Origin: Trichuris trichiura
Taxonomy: Eukaryota; Nematoda; Enoplea; Trichinellida; Trichuridae
Assembly (NCBI GenBank): GCA_037903355.1
Contig: JBAJFE010000001.1
Location: 558,001 to 622,000, forward strand
Length of the DNA stretch: 64,000 nt
Direction: 5' to 3'
Shown here: one piece after another, positions 1-9,070 of the stretch
How positions within the stretch are numbered: position 1 is the first letter of the stretch
Layout of the letters: each line of letters begins with the position of its first letter
The notes under the pieces: generated by a model
The model's database searches: none
What the model was told of the DNA's origin: nothing
What the model saw: only the letters and a program-made list of their open reading frames with translations
Position numbers and translations under genes: made by a program

Positions 1-664
1 TGAAGAACATAAATACCTGAAATGCACTCAATTTCGTTTTTCTTTCCCTTCGTAATGATTAGAGGAGGGACTTTCCGTCCAAACGAATTGCCAGAATGCA
101 GGTGACGCGAGCAATTTTATAACCAGTAGAAGGAATGCAGATTAACGAGGTTCCTAAGGTCAATTGTTGTTTAAAATCTTTGGCCCATAAACACTGCAGT
201 TTCATCCATAGCAATCATGTGGGACGGTTAGTATTTAGAAAAATCGATTCTGTCAACAGAGGACTTGAATGCAAGTGCACGTTCAATAGCTTCATTATCT
301 TCAAGCTTGAACAATGTTGTCGATCTGCTTAGTGACAGTTCATGTCGCTGAAGGAAGCTAACCAGCCAGTGCTGTGACGCTTTGAAAGGGCAAATTCCTG
401 AACGTCAGATCTGCGCACAATAAAAGCCTATGCTCTCCTGTCAGCAGTCATTCACAAATGATGTCCTGAAGCTAAGGAAAAATGATTGCCTACCTGATCC
501 ACACTTACGCTTCTTTGCGTTTCCTTCGTCGATTTTTTGACGGAGTTTATCGTTCCGTGCTCGCCATTTTCGAAGCATTCGGCGATCGTGCTTCCTCTCT
601 TTGTACAAAGCCGTCTGATTTTTGTCTTAGAAGTCCTCCACAATTGCTTTTTCTTACTCGACAC
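1..664 (-). mobile_element. pogo/jerky-type transposase relic, cut by window edge
   Basis: Reading the minus strand from about 664 to 1 gives, in order and with frame breaks, a CENP-B/psq-like helix-turn-helix (KRGSTIAECF..TINSVKKS, about 600-500), a second DNA-binding part (GWLASFLQRHELSLSRSTT, about 400-330) and the start of a DDE catalytic domain (HMIAMDETAVFMG, about 220-180, with the first Asp in MDET; then a beta-strand region ending ITKGKKNEIE near 25). This order is that of pogo/jerky/Tigger transposases. Stops and frameshifts (for example just before the HMIAMDET block) show it is dead. The remainder lies outside the window. The 5' end of the element may reach about 1060, where a GGGGC-rich tract (953-1060) looks like a terminal repeat, but I cannot verify this. 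Confidence 0.7.
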
Positions 665-1745
665 TATAACTCTTCCTTGTTGCAGGTATGCTGCCTTAAA
701 TTGAAAATATTATTCCTTTTGCAGACAAAATTGCACTTTTGCACCAACCTGTTGCACACAAAATTGCAAAAATCGCTAAGAGAATTCATTCGGACGGACT
801 GCCTGAAAGATCGCTACAAACGCAGATGCACCAAAGTACTTTACTCATAAAATCTGCAGTACAGTAATTTAACCATGCGCAAAGTCTGTATTTTAAAATA
901 CGATAGCCCATCACATTTTCTAACGGACTTGCTAAATATGCCTCTCTGGCGGACGATCGCAACTGGGGCATATTTTCAGGGTGGGGCTTATACTAAAGAG
1001 TGTCCTAAAAGTAGTGCTTGGGTGTATTTTCACGGAGGTATTCGTATAGGAGAAACATGGTAGTAATAGCGGAAAATAGTTGCAAACATATCAAAGTACG
1101 ATCTTCAAGATTACACTGTTGTTTGATTGAAGTCTAAGGTTAGAGAACAGTTTAAGAATCTCATTAAGTACAGTAGCTTGCGGGGCAGTAATTCCTGGGC
1201 GAAATTATTTTAAAGCACTCTTGTCTTGCAGTGCAGCCTCACTGCAGACATGGAGAATAAGGGTTCGTTCTTGTGAGTGTATACCGTGTTTTATCTGTCT
1301 ATGTTAAGACAACGCAAAGTAAGACCACTCTCTAGTTTTCCTAAAGCGTATTATCGAATTGAAATGAACGTTTGTTTGTTGTTTTCGGTAAGTTGCATCG
1401 CCTTTTTGGAATGCTATTTTACCGAAATCGAATGTGCTGCATGAATAGACAGTGGAACGAAGATTTATTCTAATTTGATGCCTTCAGCTAGCTTCTCGCA
1501 GTTGGAGCGCCAAGTAGTAACACGTGACTGTGGCGAAAGCATTTGAGGACAAAAACGTTCTTCTTTCCTGCTTAATTGGAAATAACTTGTCAGTGTCTTG
1601 ATTAATAAGCTTATTATGCCTTCTATCATCAGTATTTTACTCTCTTCATTCCGTCAACAGCAGTTTGAATTATTAATGCCAGTTGTTGTCCACATTTTGC
1701 TGCACGTTATTTTTCAATCACATCACATGCCGTTTTATCTTAAAG
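665..1745. other. non-coding stretch, probably catenin intron
   Basis: I find no convincing exon here. The first visible catenin exon starts at 1746 with a split codon, so its upstream exons must be elsewhere, most simply before the window. The pogo-type relic would then sit inside that intron. Armadillo-like peptides expected just upstream of exon 1746 were looked for on the plus strand and not found. Confidence 0.4.
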
Positions 1746-2555
1746 GTAAATATGCCATGGCGGAACTAGTTGCACTATTGCCTTACGCAAGGTGCACTTC
1801 TTTCTCATCTGAAGACTTGGTAGTTGCTGCTCTTAGCCTTATCTACGCAACAACGTCATCGAGCGCAGATTTTGCAAAAGCCATGCACGATCGTGGTGGC
1901 ATCCCTCGACTGATCTTCTTGTCCAAAGCTACTCATTCTTATTCATCTAAAGTCCGAGTATATGCTCAGCAGGTACAAGGTTTTAGCTGTTGCAATATTT
2001 TTTTGCGCGTCAACTATGTTCCGCAAGGTTCTCAAAGCGGTTTGGCAACACCAGGACCTGCAGGACGTATTCAGGAAGAGTGGATTTAAAGATGAAGAAT
2101 TCTTGGTTGGAACAGCTCGTTCTACCATTCAAGTTAACACGTTGATTCGTCCTTTGAGTACGTCTGGCGTTGATCACTATCCGAGCAGTGCAAGTAGCAG
2201 AGTCTGCGGAGGTAATCAGAAAACTCTGCCTTAGCTGCGATATCCATTTATAATAAACCGTTCGCTGTATCCAGATGACAGTACCTTGCGATCGCAGTTG
2301 GATCGAATGCGCTTAGACTTCAGAGGATTCACTGTTTCTTTCGACCGCACACCTCCGCCGTACGGCGACTCAGCGCAGTATGCAATGGTGAGATCTGATG
2401 TTTTTATTAAAGAATTAAATGTAAAGGTTTTATGGAATATTTAGAACGATCCACTCTATGCACAAATACAGAAAATGGGTGGAACGCAGCCAAGCTCTTT
2501 GAATGCCAGCTATGCAAGCAGTTTGCACCAACGGGCTGGCGACAGTTGGGTGTAA
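1746..2555 (+). CDS. p120/delta-catenin family protein, C-terminal exons
   Basis: Four exons with phase-consistent junctions: 1746-1972, 2028-2211, 2275-2387 and 2445-2555, separated by 55-, 63- and 57-bp GT-AG introns. The peptide begins in the last armadillo repeats (GKYAMAELVALLP; GIPRLIFLSKATHS) and continues into the family's hallmark VLKAVWQHQDLQDVFRKSGF, equivalent to VLxTxWxYKxLRxxxKKDGW in vertebrate delta-catenins. It ends RAGDSWV-stop, and DSWV is the PDZ-binding C-terminus of delta-catenin/ARVCF. Such proteins bind the juxtamembrane tail of classical cadherins at adherens junctions. Nematodes usually have one member (JAC-1 in C. elegans), so this is probably the orthologue. The 5' part lies outside the window. 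The acceptor at 1745 is chosen because GKYAMAEL then aligns with the family's GKHAIPNL. Confidence 0.85.
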
Positions 2556-2920
2556 TTTTGTTCTTCCTATATATTGATTATTTTATATTTTTATTTTGCC
2601 GCACACTATTTTGCACAGCTCTAAGCCGTATAGGCCCTAATGACAGTGACTTCTATTTCGAAAACCGAGAGCTGCATTGCTTGTCTGTTACTTGATCCCC
2701 TTAAGTTTTATACTTAGAAGGCTGCTTTGTTGTCTGCTGTTTTCTGTATAACCGAATTGTTGCAAAATCGATGCTGCGGAGCAAGTTGCTTATGGTACTG
2801 TACGTAGGCAAGTTTGCGTAATTGCGCCTCAGTTGCCTGGCTTTATATTGAACTTAACATTCCTAATGAAAAGTTTATCTAAAAGTTCGTTTGTCTTTTG
2901 TTGCATAAACGTTATGAAGT

Positions 2921-2999
2921 ACAGTAGAACCTCTGTAAGTTGACCATGCAAGGGACTGGGACGAACCGGTCAATTTACAGAGATAGTCAACATAGGAAG
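2921..2999. repeat. pogo-like mini inverted-repeat element
   Basis: CAGTAGAACCTCTGTAAGTT followed by GACCA at about 2926, and an inverted counterpart (GGTCAATTTACAGAG, then AGTCAAC) at about 2970. The same terminus bounds the larger element at 3292-3893. A solo short copy. Confidence 0.5.
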
Positions 3000-3250
3000 G
3001 TAGCAAATGTGGGCTAACTGTAGCAACACGCACATATAGTTTACTTTCTTGTACAGGTTTTTGAACGTCATGCGTAATCAAAACAGCCAGCACAATCGTC
3101 CATGCGTATCACACGAAGCCAGTGCACTTGGTAGACTTTGTTCTTTCTTGAGAAAGAGTCAGCTTTGGTTTGATTCTAAATCTTACTACAAATCTAAGCA
3201 CTGAAAGCACTCTCCGCATCGGCTACACTGCTCAGTATATTTCGGCATTG

Positions 3251-3290
3251 CATATATATATATATATATATATATATACAGTATATATAT
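3251..3290. repeat. (TA)n microsatellite
   Basis: An almost pure TA tract that merges with the TA target site of the next element. A second TA tract lies at 3894-3909 on the other side, so the element jumped into an existing microsatellite. Confidence 0.85.
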
Positions 3291-3291
3291 A

Positions 3292-3893
3292 CAGTAGAAC
3301 CTCCGAAGTTGACCACCTCTATGTCGACCACCCTAAGTTGACCGAATTTTGACCACTTGGTTGGTCCGCACGTTAATAATATAATATTTCCACAATGAAA
3401 AACTTTATTACGGATAGGTTCCCGTTTTTAATGTATGTAAAAAGACTTCGGAGCTTTCGGATCATTCGAGACCCGTTATCAGCGGTTTTAAGTTGTAAAT
3501 ATGATTTGTGGCAGCGAATGCCATCTATCGTTTCTGAGGATTTTAAAGCGGGCATTTTAAAGTTTTCCGTTGGTAGGTTTTTGTATTTGAGTCTGTCAGC
3601 GCACTTCTTCTTAAAATGCCCGTTTTAAAATCCTCAGAAACGATAGATGGCATTCGCTGCCACAAACCATATTTACAACTTAAGACCGCTGATGACGGGT
3701 CTCGAATGACCCGAAAGCTCCGGAGTCTTTTTACATACATAAAAAACGGGAACCTATCCGTAATAAAGTTTTTCATTATGAAAATGTGGTCCCGTACCAA
3801 GAAACCACGTTTTCAAAACAATATACCCACAGCCTCTTATGTTGACCAGTTTTTCCCGGTCCCTTGGGTGGTCAGCTTATGGAGGTTTTACTG
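3292..3893. mobile_element. pogo/Tigger-like MITE with a nested foldback
   Basis: Terminal inverted repeats begin CAGTAGAACCTCC and GTTGACCACC, with the reverse complement (GGTGGTCAGCTTATGG, AGGTTTTACTG) at the right end; TA flanks both ends. The Tigger/pogo ends and TA duplication identify the superfamily. No coding capacity. Most of its length is the palindrome at about 3395-3821, inserted later. Confidence 0.7.
3395..3821. repeat. foldback (palindromic) element, tail on the right
   Basis: Two arms of about 165 bp (about 3397-3555 and 3614-3775) are inverted copies around a roughly 45-bp loop. The arms carry the family core GGAGCTTTCGG ... GACCCGT. To the right is the non-palindromic family tail, CATTATGAAAA then GTCCCGTACCAA then GTTTTCAAAAC. 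The flanks ATAATATTTCCACA (left) and ACAATATACCCACA (right) match at 11 of 14 positions, as for an aged 14-bp target duplication. Confidence 0.75.
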
Positions 3894-3912
3894 TATATAT
3901 ATATATATATTT

Positions 3913-4884
3913 ACTGATAAAAGCGTCAGTGAGACTGCGCTTGTCCGTTGGGGCCAGCCATCAGAGTACAGGCCGTTAGGTACAAGAAGAGGTGAAAGTA
4001 AAATGCTCTTTCTTTAGACGCCTGGGAAACGCCTTGCTTTAATGAGCTAAGCGATTTACTGGTGCGCGGAATGGGTACAGAGTAGGGGAAATATAGAATA
4101 CATAGGTGCTTTTAAGCAGAAATGGTGAACATCACACGGAACATACCCACATAGAGCAAAACGTCTGCCGCAGAAACATTTTAGGACATCATGAATCAAT
4201 TTACCTACTTTCTGTAGGTAGGCGCAGGTCCCCTGGAGAACGGCCAGTCCTACGGTTTCTTGTACTTGTTGGTAGCAAAGCCTCTCGCCTTAAAATGTTA
4301 GGCTTCGCAGCTGCCGGAGCTTTATTTAAAAATATTGTTACAGGAAGCTGTCTCTCCCTTTTCTTCGCTTCATCGAATAAATCTTGTAATATTTTTATTA
4401 TTCCGTTATTCTTCGTGTAATCATGATGCCACGTCCCATGCATGCATTGTATTCAGCAATCATATCCTCTAGGACCTGCGCTTGCCGGAAAATACTGGCA
4501 AGCTTTTGCAGCGTCCAATCCGCGGGTGTTTAAGCTCCTGTATCTTTCATAATGTTGTCGCTGCCCGTAGGTAGTTGCATAGTTCCTCAAGTTCCTCGTT
4601 GGTGAAAGGTTTTCCACAATCTTCTATGTGCTTCCTGATATGATCTTCTATCATGTCGGAGAAACCCTCACCTCCCAACTCGTTGGCGATATTCACTACG
4701 TTCATGACTTTCTCATCGATGGCACCTAAGTCCTCGCATTCACTCACTGCGTCTACCCACAAACCAGCAACCACTGACTGTTCTAGGCTTTATCTCGCGT
4801 ACTGCCGTGTAAAGGATGACGTCGCCATTTTACGCCGGAGAAATCGCGTTGTATAGAATCCGCTGATAACGAGGTCAATTGTAT
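3913..4884 (-). mobile_element. Tigger-like transposon relic (transposase C-terminus)
   Basis: Collinear with the better-preserved element at 34739-35928. The minus strand encodes the C-terminal part of a Tigger transposase: an acidic segment (FSDMIEDHIRKHIEDCGKPF, about 4690-4630), then a lysine/leucine-rich segment (about 4440-4200), with frame breaks. The right end (4855-4884, near TAGAATCCGCTGATAACGAGG) is a decayed Tigger inverted repeat. The left inverted repeat and the catalytic core are missing. Confidence 0.65.
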
Positions 4885-5079
4885 ATGTGCTCTGAAAGAA
4901 GAAGACGTCTAGCATTTTATGGTGACGTTCCATTCCCTTCATCAGCGTAAGTTAAGGTGCTAGCGTGTCGAAAGCTGCGTGCGTTCGTTGTCTGTCAAAT
5001 TTCTTAACGGTTTGCTCATCTATTCGTTGTTAGTGCGTTTGTGCTGGTTTTTTTACAGCTAACACATACAGAAAAATGT

Positions 5080-5640
5080 TAAGAAGCCACGAAAAAATCA
5101 ATACAAAATGAAAACTAACCACTCCGTCGCAAAACACCCAGTCTTTAAGCAAGGTAACATGCAACAGCTGATCTTACACAGTCATGGTCACAGCTGAGTG
5201 GTCAGGTTATAGAGAGCAAGTTAACATGCGATTTATAGAGTTGGTTAATGAACAACCGCGTCAAAAAACTAGAGGTTAGCAAGGGTTGGGACCCACTGAT
5301 CAGTAAAACAAAGTATTGCTCACTGCCAGGTTGACCTCGCCCTACCCCCTTTTGTTACGTACACCTATAAAATACCCATTCAGAGAATAGCACCTTCTCC
5401 TCCATCTCACTGACGACGGAACTAGAGCGTTCTGAAAGCTCTGAAGTAAAAAGTTGAGTGTATTGATCCTGTACAATTTTTCTTAATAACCGCTCATGCA
5501 TCCGTTGGTAGAGCAGTTGTTTCGTTCAATTACAGAGACCAACACAGACACAAATAAACGGGGAAAGCCGCAGAAGACATTGCAACCATGAAACATCACC
5601 CCGTTCCGAAGCATCCAGTTTTTAAGAACGAGGTCCTGTT
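5080..5640. repeat. decayed foldback-family copies
   Basis: 5086-5150 and 5590-5640 both resemble the foldback tail (ATGAAAxx ... CCCGTTxCxAAxxACCC ... GTTTTxAAG). 5440-5590 is one arm of the same subfamily as 62472-62816 (CTCATGCATCCGTTGGTAGA, TTCTTAATAAC). No clean opposite arm or target duplication remains. 5265-5440 resembles the direct repeats near 19.4 and 21.0 kb. Confidence 0.55.
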
Positions 5641-5740
5641 GTAACAAACAACAGATTGCGGTCGCCGGAACTTCCGGTGAGGCTTTCGCCGTCTTCAACG
5701 GATAGGGAAAGACGGCATTCCCCTTACCACTCTTCGCCAT

Positions 5741-7948
5741 TTCGTAACTATAAAATTCTATGCTCTACATAAAGCTCCCTTGTCCTGAAAAGCTGAGTTT
5801 TCAAAACTTGTGAAATAGGATAGGATAGCGTCCACACTTTCATGAAACCGTCGGTCACTTTGGCGGTGCTGCGAAAGGAAGGTCATCAGCATAACAAAAC
5901 GTGTTGTTTTTTCGGATTTAAGTAGCTATCCGCAGGTTAAAGCTTACGCCTCTCCTGGGCAACGGTTTTTCCGACCATCCAAAGCACCTTACGGTTAACT
6001 GAATAGTGTCGACTATTTCACCAAGGAAGAGGTGCTGTTATTCTTCCTTATCATTTTTCTGCTTAGCGATTGCTTTTTGGTTTCTCAGCTTCTCCTATCT
6101 CATTATGGATCCATAGTTAGCAGTTGTGGGGGGTTGAATGGTCACTTCAGGGTAGTGCGCTTGTTAAGTTGATGTTCAGAAGCTTGTTTCGATACCTTCC
6201 AAATTTAAGTGCGGCATTTAAGGGCCGTAAATTTCCGGCTCCGAGTCTTTAATGGACTATTGGTTGAGAGAAACTCAGCATTTGCGTTGCTTGGCTGCAT
6301 TCGATCAAGCTTTCTTTCAGGTTCGAGGATTAATTGGTTTTCGCCCTTGGTCCCGTGATATTTAATTGTCGAGACTGCGTACAATATTAATTGCGTGTCG
6401 TACAAGTCGCTGCCGTTTTGCCGCTAGACAAACAGCACTACGCAGGTTTGAAGGTCATCGTTAGCGTGATTCTGAGCTGAGATGTCGCCGAAGTTTTGAA
6501 TAGGGTCGTAATTTTCAAGGCTTCCCAGCGGACAGCCAAAGTTTTACTAGCAAAACGATAAAACACGGAATAGGCACGCGAATGCCTTTATGTGCCATCA
6601 AACTTGCTTTTCTTTATTTTACAACGTTTTCGTTAACCCGTCACATTTGTTATTTCCTTAAGCATTGGTGCTAAGAGACTGGACGAATTAAGAATTTCCT
6701 AGGCAAATGCCGACTGCTTATTTCTTTTTTGCAATCGTATAGTGATAAGATTTCCCGGTTACAAAATACAGAAAGTGATGTTTTTTCGTGTAGTAGTCCG
6801 TTTGAAAGTGATTGCACTTCCATGGAAGGATGGGTGAGGAAAATCGTGTGGCCCACTCTCCAGTGCAAATTCCTCTGCAATTTCTCACCGAGTGGGGTGG
6901 CAGAGAGTAAAGAAAGACATCAAAGAGATGTTGTTTCACTGCGAAACGCCAACATTCCGGGCTTTCTACCCTATAGTTTTCAAATTTACTCTGTTTAGTA
7001 GAAAAAGTTATGGTTAAGGGTATCTGAACTTCTGGCGCAGCAGCCAGGCGATAAATAACCAGGAAGTGAACAATTTGCTAACAACTACCTTCACGGATTA
7101 ACCTGAGTCGTTGCTATAAGCAAAACGTGAAAACAATTGTATTCTATTCTTAGCCACATAGCACCAGTTTCGTCCATGAGACATTACTTGTAACACCCAC
7201 GAACCTCCGTTGTAGTGTGCCTTACCTGTCAGAGAGCTCATTAAGACGAAACACTAAAACGCTCCTGAAGGGCAAGCAATGAGACGTTACCTTAAGCATT
7301 GCCCATTCAATGACTCTGTCCGTTTTGATTGGTAGCAGCTGTGTGACATGGTTTAACCGAAATTATCTTGCAATAATAGACGTTGTGGGAGATTACAATT
7401 GGTCACTTAGATCGAAACAGCGGTTCCTTCGAGAAATACTCCTACGTAAAGGACCAATGTTAACTCGAACCGAAGCCTTGCACATCGTAGCGTCTTGACT
7501 ATCGAAAAATTGGTGCCTCAGGCTATCCAGCAGAGTTTGGGTTTTCATGTAAACCGTATTGATCATGGAAGATTTGGCCACCTTCAACGCTAGCGGCAAG
7601 GAAAACTAAATAAGAATTGAGTGCCTTTGCCGCGCAGGCATGGATTTTTGCTAAACTCGCGTGAAAGCTAGGCTCGTTTAAGGCGGGTTCTCGCAGCGCC
7701 TTTTTCTCATCTGAGAGGAAAAAAGCAATATCCATAACTCTTTGAACGATGAACGATGCTTTTTCAACTGTTCGTAATACGCATGCGCTTTTAAACGGCT
7801 CTGTAAGGCTGAATGGTCATTAGAGAAGCAACGACGGAGAAGGGACGAGCAAAGATACCCTGACTTCGTTAATTCCTTGCTGTTTGCAAAGGAAGCAAAC
7901 AGGGTCTTCTCGTAGCCGTGCCGGAACTGGCGATTCGGCGGACCGTTC
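5741..7948. other. geneless stretch 3' of the GPCR gene
   Basis: Short open frames occur on both strands (for example 6671-6939 minus, 7310-7498 plus, 7678-7998 minus), but none shows a recognisable domain, consistent splice signals or codon bias. The part nearest 7948 presumably includes the GPCR 3' UTR. I see no clear repeat. Confidence 0.4.
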
Positions 7949-9070
7949 TTATACGACGTCTTTGGCGTAGTTTCGATCAACGAGCATCTCTCCTCCATTG
8001 CGCATCCACAGGCAAGTCAGGTAATGTCGCAGCAAAAGACGATATTTCTCGCTGAACGAGCAATATATGAATATGTTAACACAACTGCTGAGCAGAACTA
8101 GCACGTTGCTAACGTAAACCAACCGCGTAAACGTTGTTCGGAAGTAGTGATATACTTCGGTTACTTCGAATATGTTCAGTATAAGGGCGAGAGCATTGCA
8201 GAGGAGGAAGACAAGCACGACAGCGACCAGCATGACCGAGGTGCTAATCTCCTTGGCCAGTTCCCTCCGTCTGGGACCTTGCATGACATCCAAACGAATT
8301 TGGTCGTGCAAACGGCGTGTTCGCCGAATGGCGCGTAGCACGTTGCTATTTAGGAAGATTAAAAGCAAGAAGGGCAAGATGAACATGGCTAGCGTGTAAC
8401 ACCAACCGAGCAGAATGGTTTTGTAAACCGGATCTCCACGCAACTCGCTGCTGCTCACTTGTACTATGGTGGCATTGACGTCCAACGAAAAGCAGTGACC
8501 TATGACGACGACTTCCCAAAAACGGCTAAAGTTAAAAACGACTCCAAATAAGGGTACAGCAACGAGCACAACGAGCGTGTTGCGTCGATTGCACAGTGTG
8601 TCCGCCTTGAAAGGCAGGCAAACGCCAACGAACCGATGAAGTGACATAGCAACGGTTAGCCAAACGCTGGTCGTTTGCGCCATCATACCCAATGCATAAG
8701 CGCCAGGCGTTATCCAATAACTGAAGTTAATGGCTGAGAAGTTGCTCCAATACTCTCCGATGCGCGGAAGGCAAAACATCAAAAAGCTGGTCAACTGCAT
8801 CAGCAGATCGCTGATCGCCAGCGTAGCCAAATACCAATTGAGCAACGAGACGCGCATTAACTTATGAGTAAATATTCTCACGTTGAGCAAGTTGACTAGT
8901 ATGCCAAGTGAAATGACAAACATGCCGAAGAAGCCAAGAACGATAATCGACTCGGTTGTGTACCGTTCATAGGGGCATTCAGCCCGTTGTACGCCTGTCG
9001 ATAATAATGAAGCGGTGTTAACCAACGTCGCAGCAACTTCCGCCTGCGTTGAATCCATCACAATTGTCAT
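7949..9070 (-). CDS. FMRFamide-receptor-like rhodopsin-family GPCR
   Basis: A 373-residue open frame beginning at ATG 9070 (MTIVMDS). The frame extends slightly further upstream without another ATG. Seven hydrophobic helices lie near residues 42-66, 75-99, 122-150, 165-185, 217-241, 277-301 and 315-338. Family marks are LVNLLNVRIF in TM1, LAISDL in TM2, SLHRFVGVCLPF after TM3, FNFSRFWE at the end of TM4, LVFLLCN in TM6 and VNIFIYCSF in TM7. The NxxRFWE block and the LCN/NIFIYC pattern are typical of invertebrate FMRFamide/neuropeptide receptors (insect FMRFaR, C. elegans FRPR group). Predicted plasma-membrane receptor for an RFamide peptide; the ligand is inferred. Possible N-glycosylation at Asn110. 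Odd points: the DRY motif reads HRF and NPxxY reads NIFIY. Not visibly truncated. Most nematode GPCR genes have introns, so an intronless copy is slightly unusual. Confidence 0.85.
   Translation of the reverse strand: MTIVMDSTQAEVAATLVNTASLLSTGVQRAECPYERYTTESIIVLGFFGMFVISLGILVNLLNVRIFTHKLMRVSLLNWYLATLAISDLLMQLTSFLMFCLPRIGEYWSNFSAINFSYWITPGAYALGMMAQTTSVWLTVAMSLHRFVGVCLPFKADTLCNRRNTLVVLVAVPLFGVVFNFSRFWEVVVIGHCFSLDVNATIVQVSSSELRGDPVYKTILLGWCYTLAMFILPFLLLIFLNSNVLRAIRRTRRLHDQIRLDVMQGPRRRELAKEISTSVMLVAVVLVFLLCNALALILNIFEVTEVYHYFRTTFTRLVYVSNVLVLLSSCVNIFIYCSFSEKYRLLLRHYLTCLWMRNGGEMLVDRNYAKDVV

Noticed and set aside
482..850. A 122-codon plus-strand open frame
   Set aside because: It is the antisense of the pogo-type transposase N-terminus and has no domain of its own.
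3395..3800. Protein-coding pair of identical frames on opposite strands (3395-3628 plus, 3543-3800 minus)
   Set aside because: They are mirror translations of the two arms of a palindrome.
7678..7998. Alternative C-terminus overlapping the GPCR
   Set aside because: Different frame, no ATG or splice signal that would connect it, and the GPCR already has a typical C-terminal tail.
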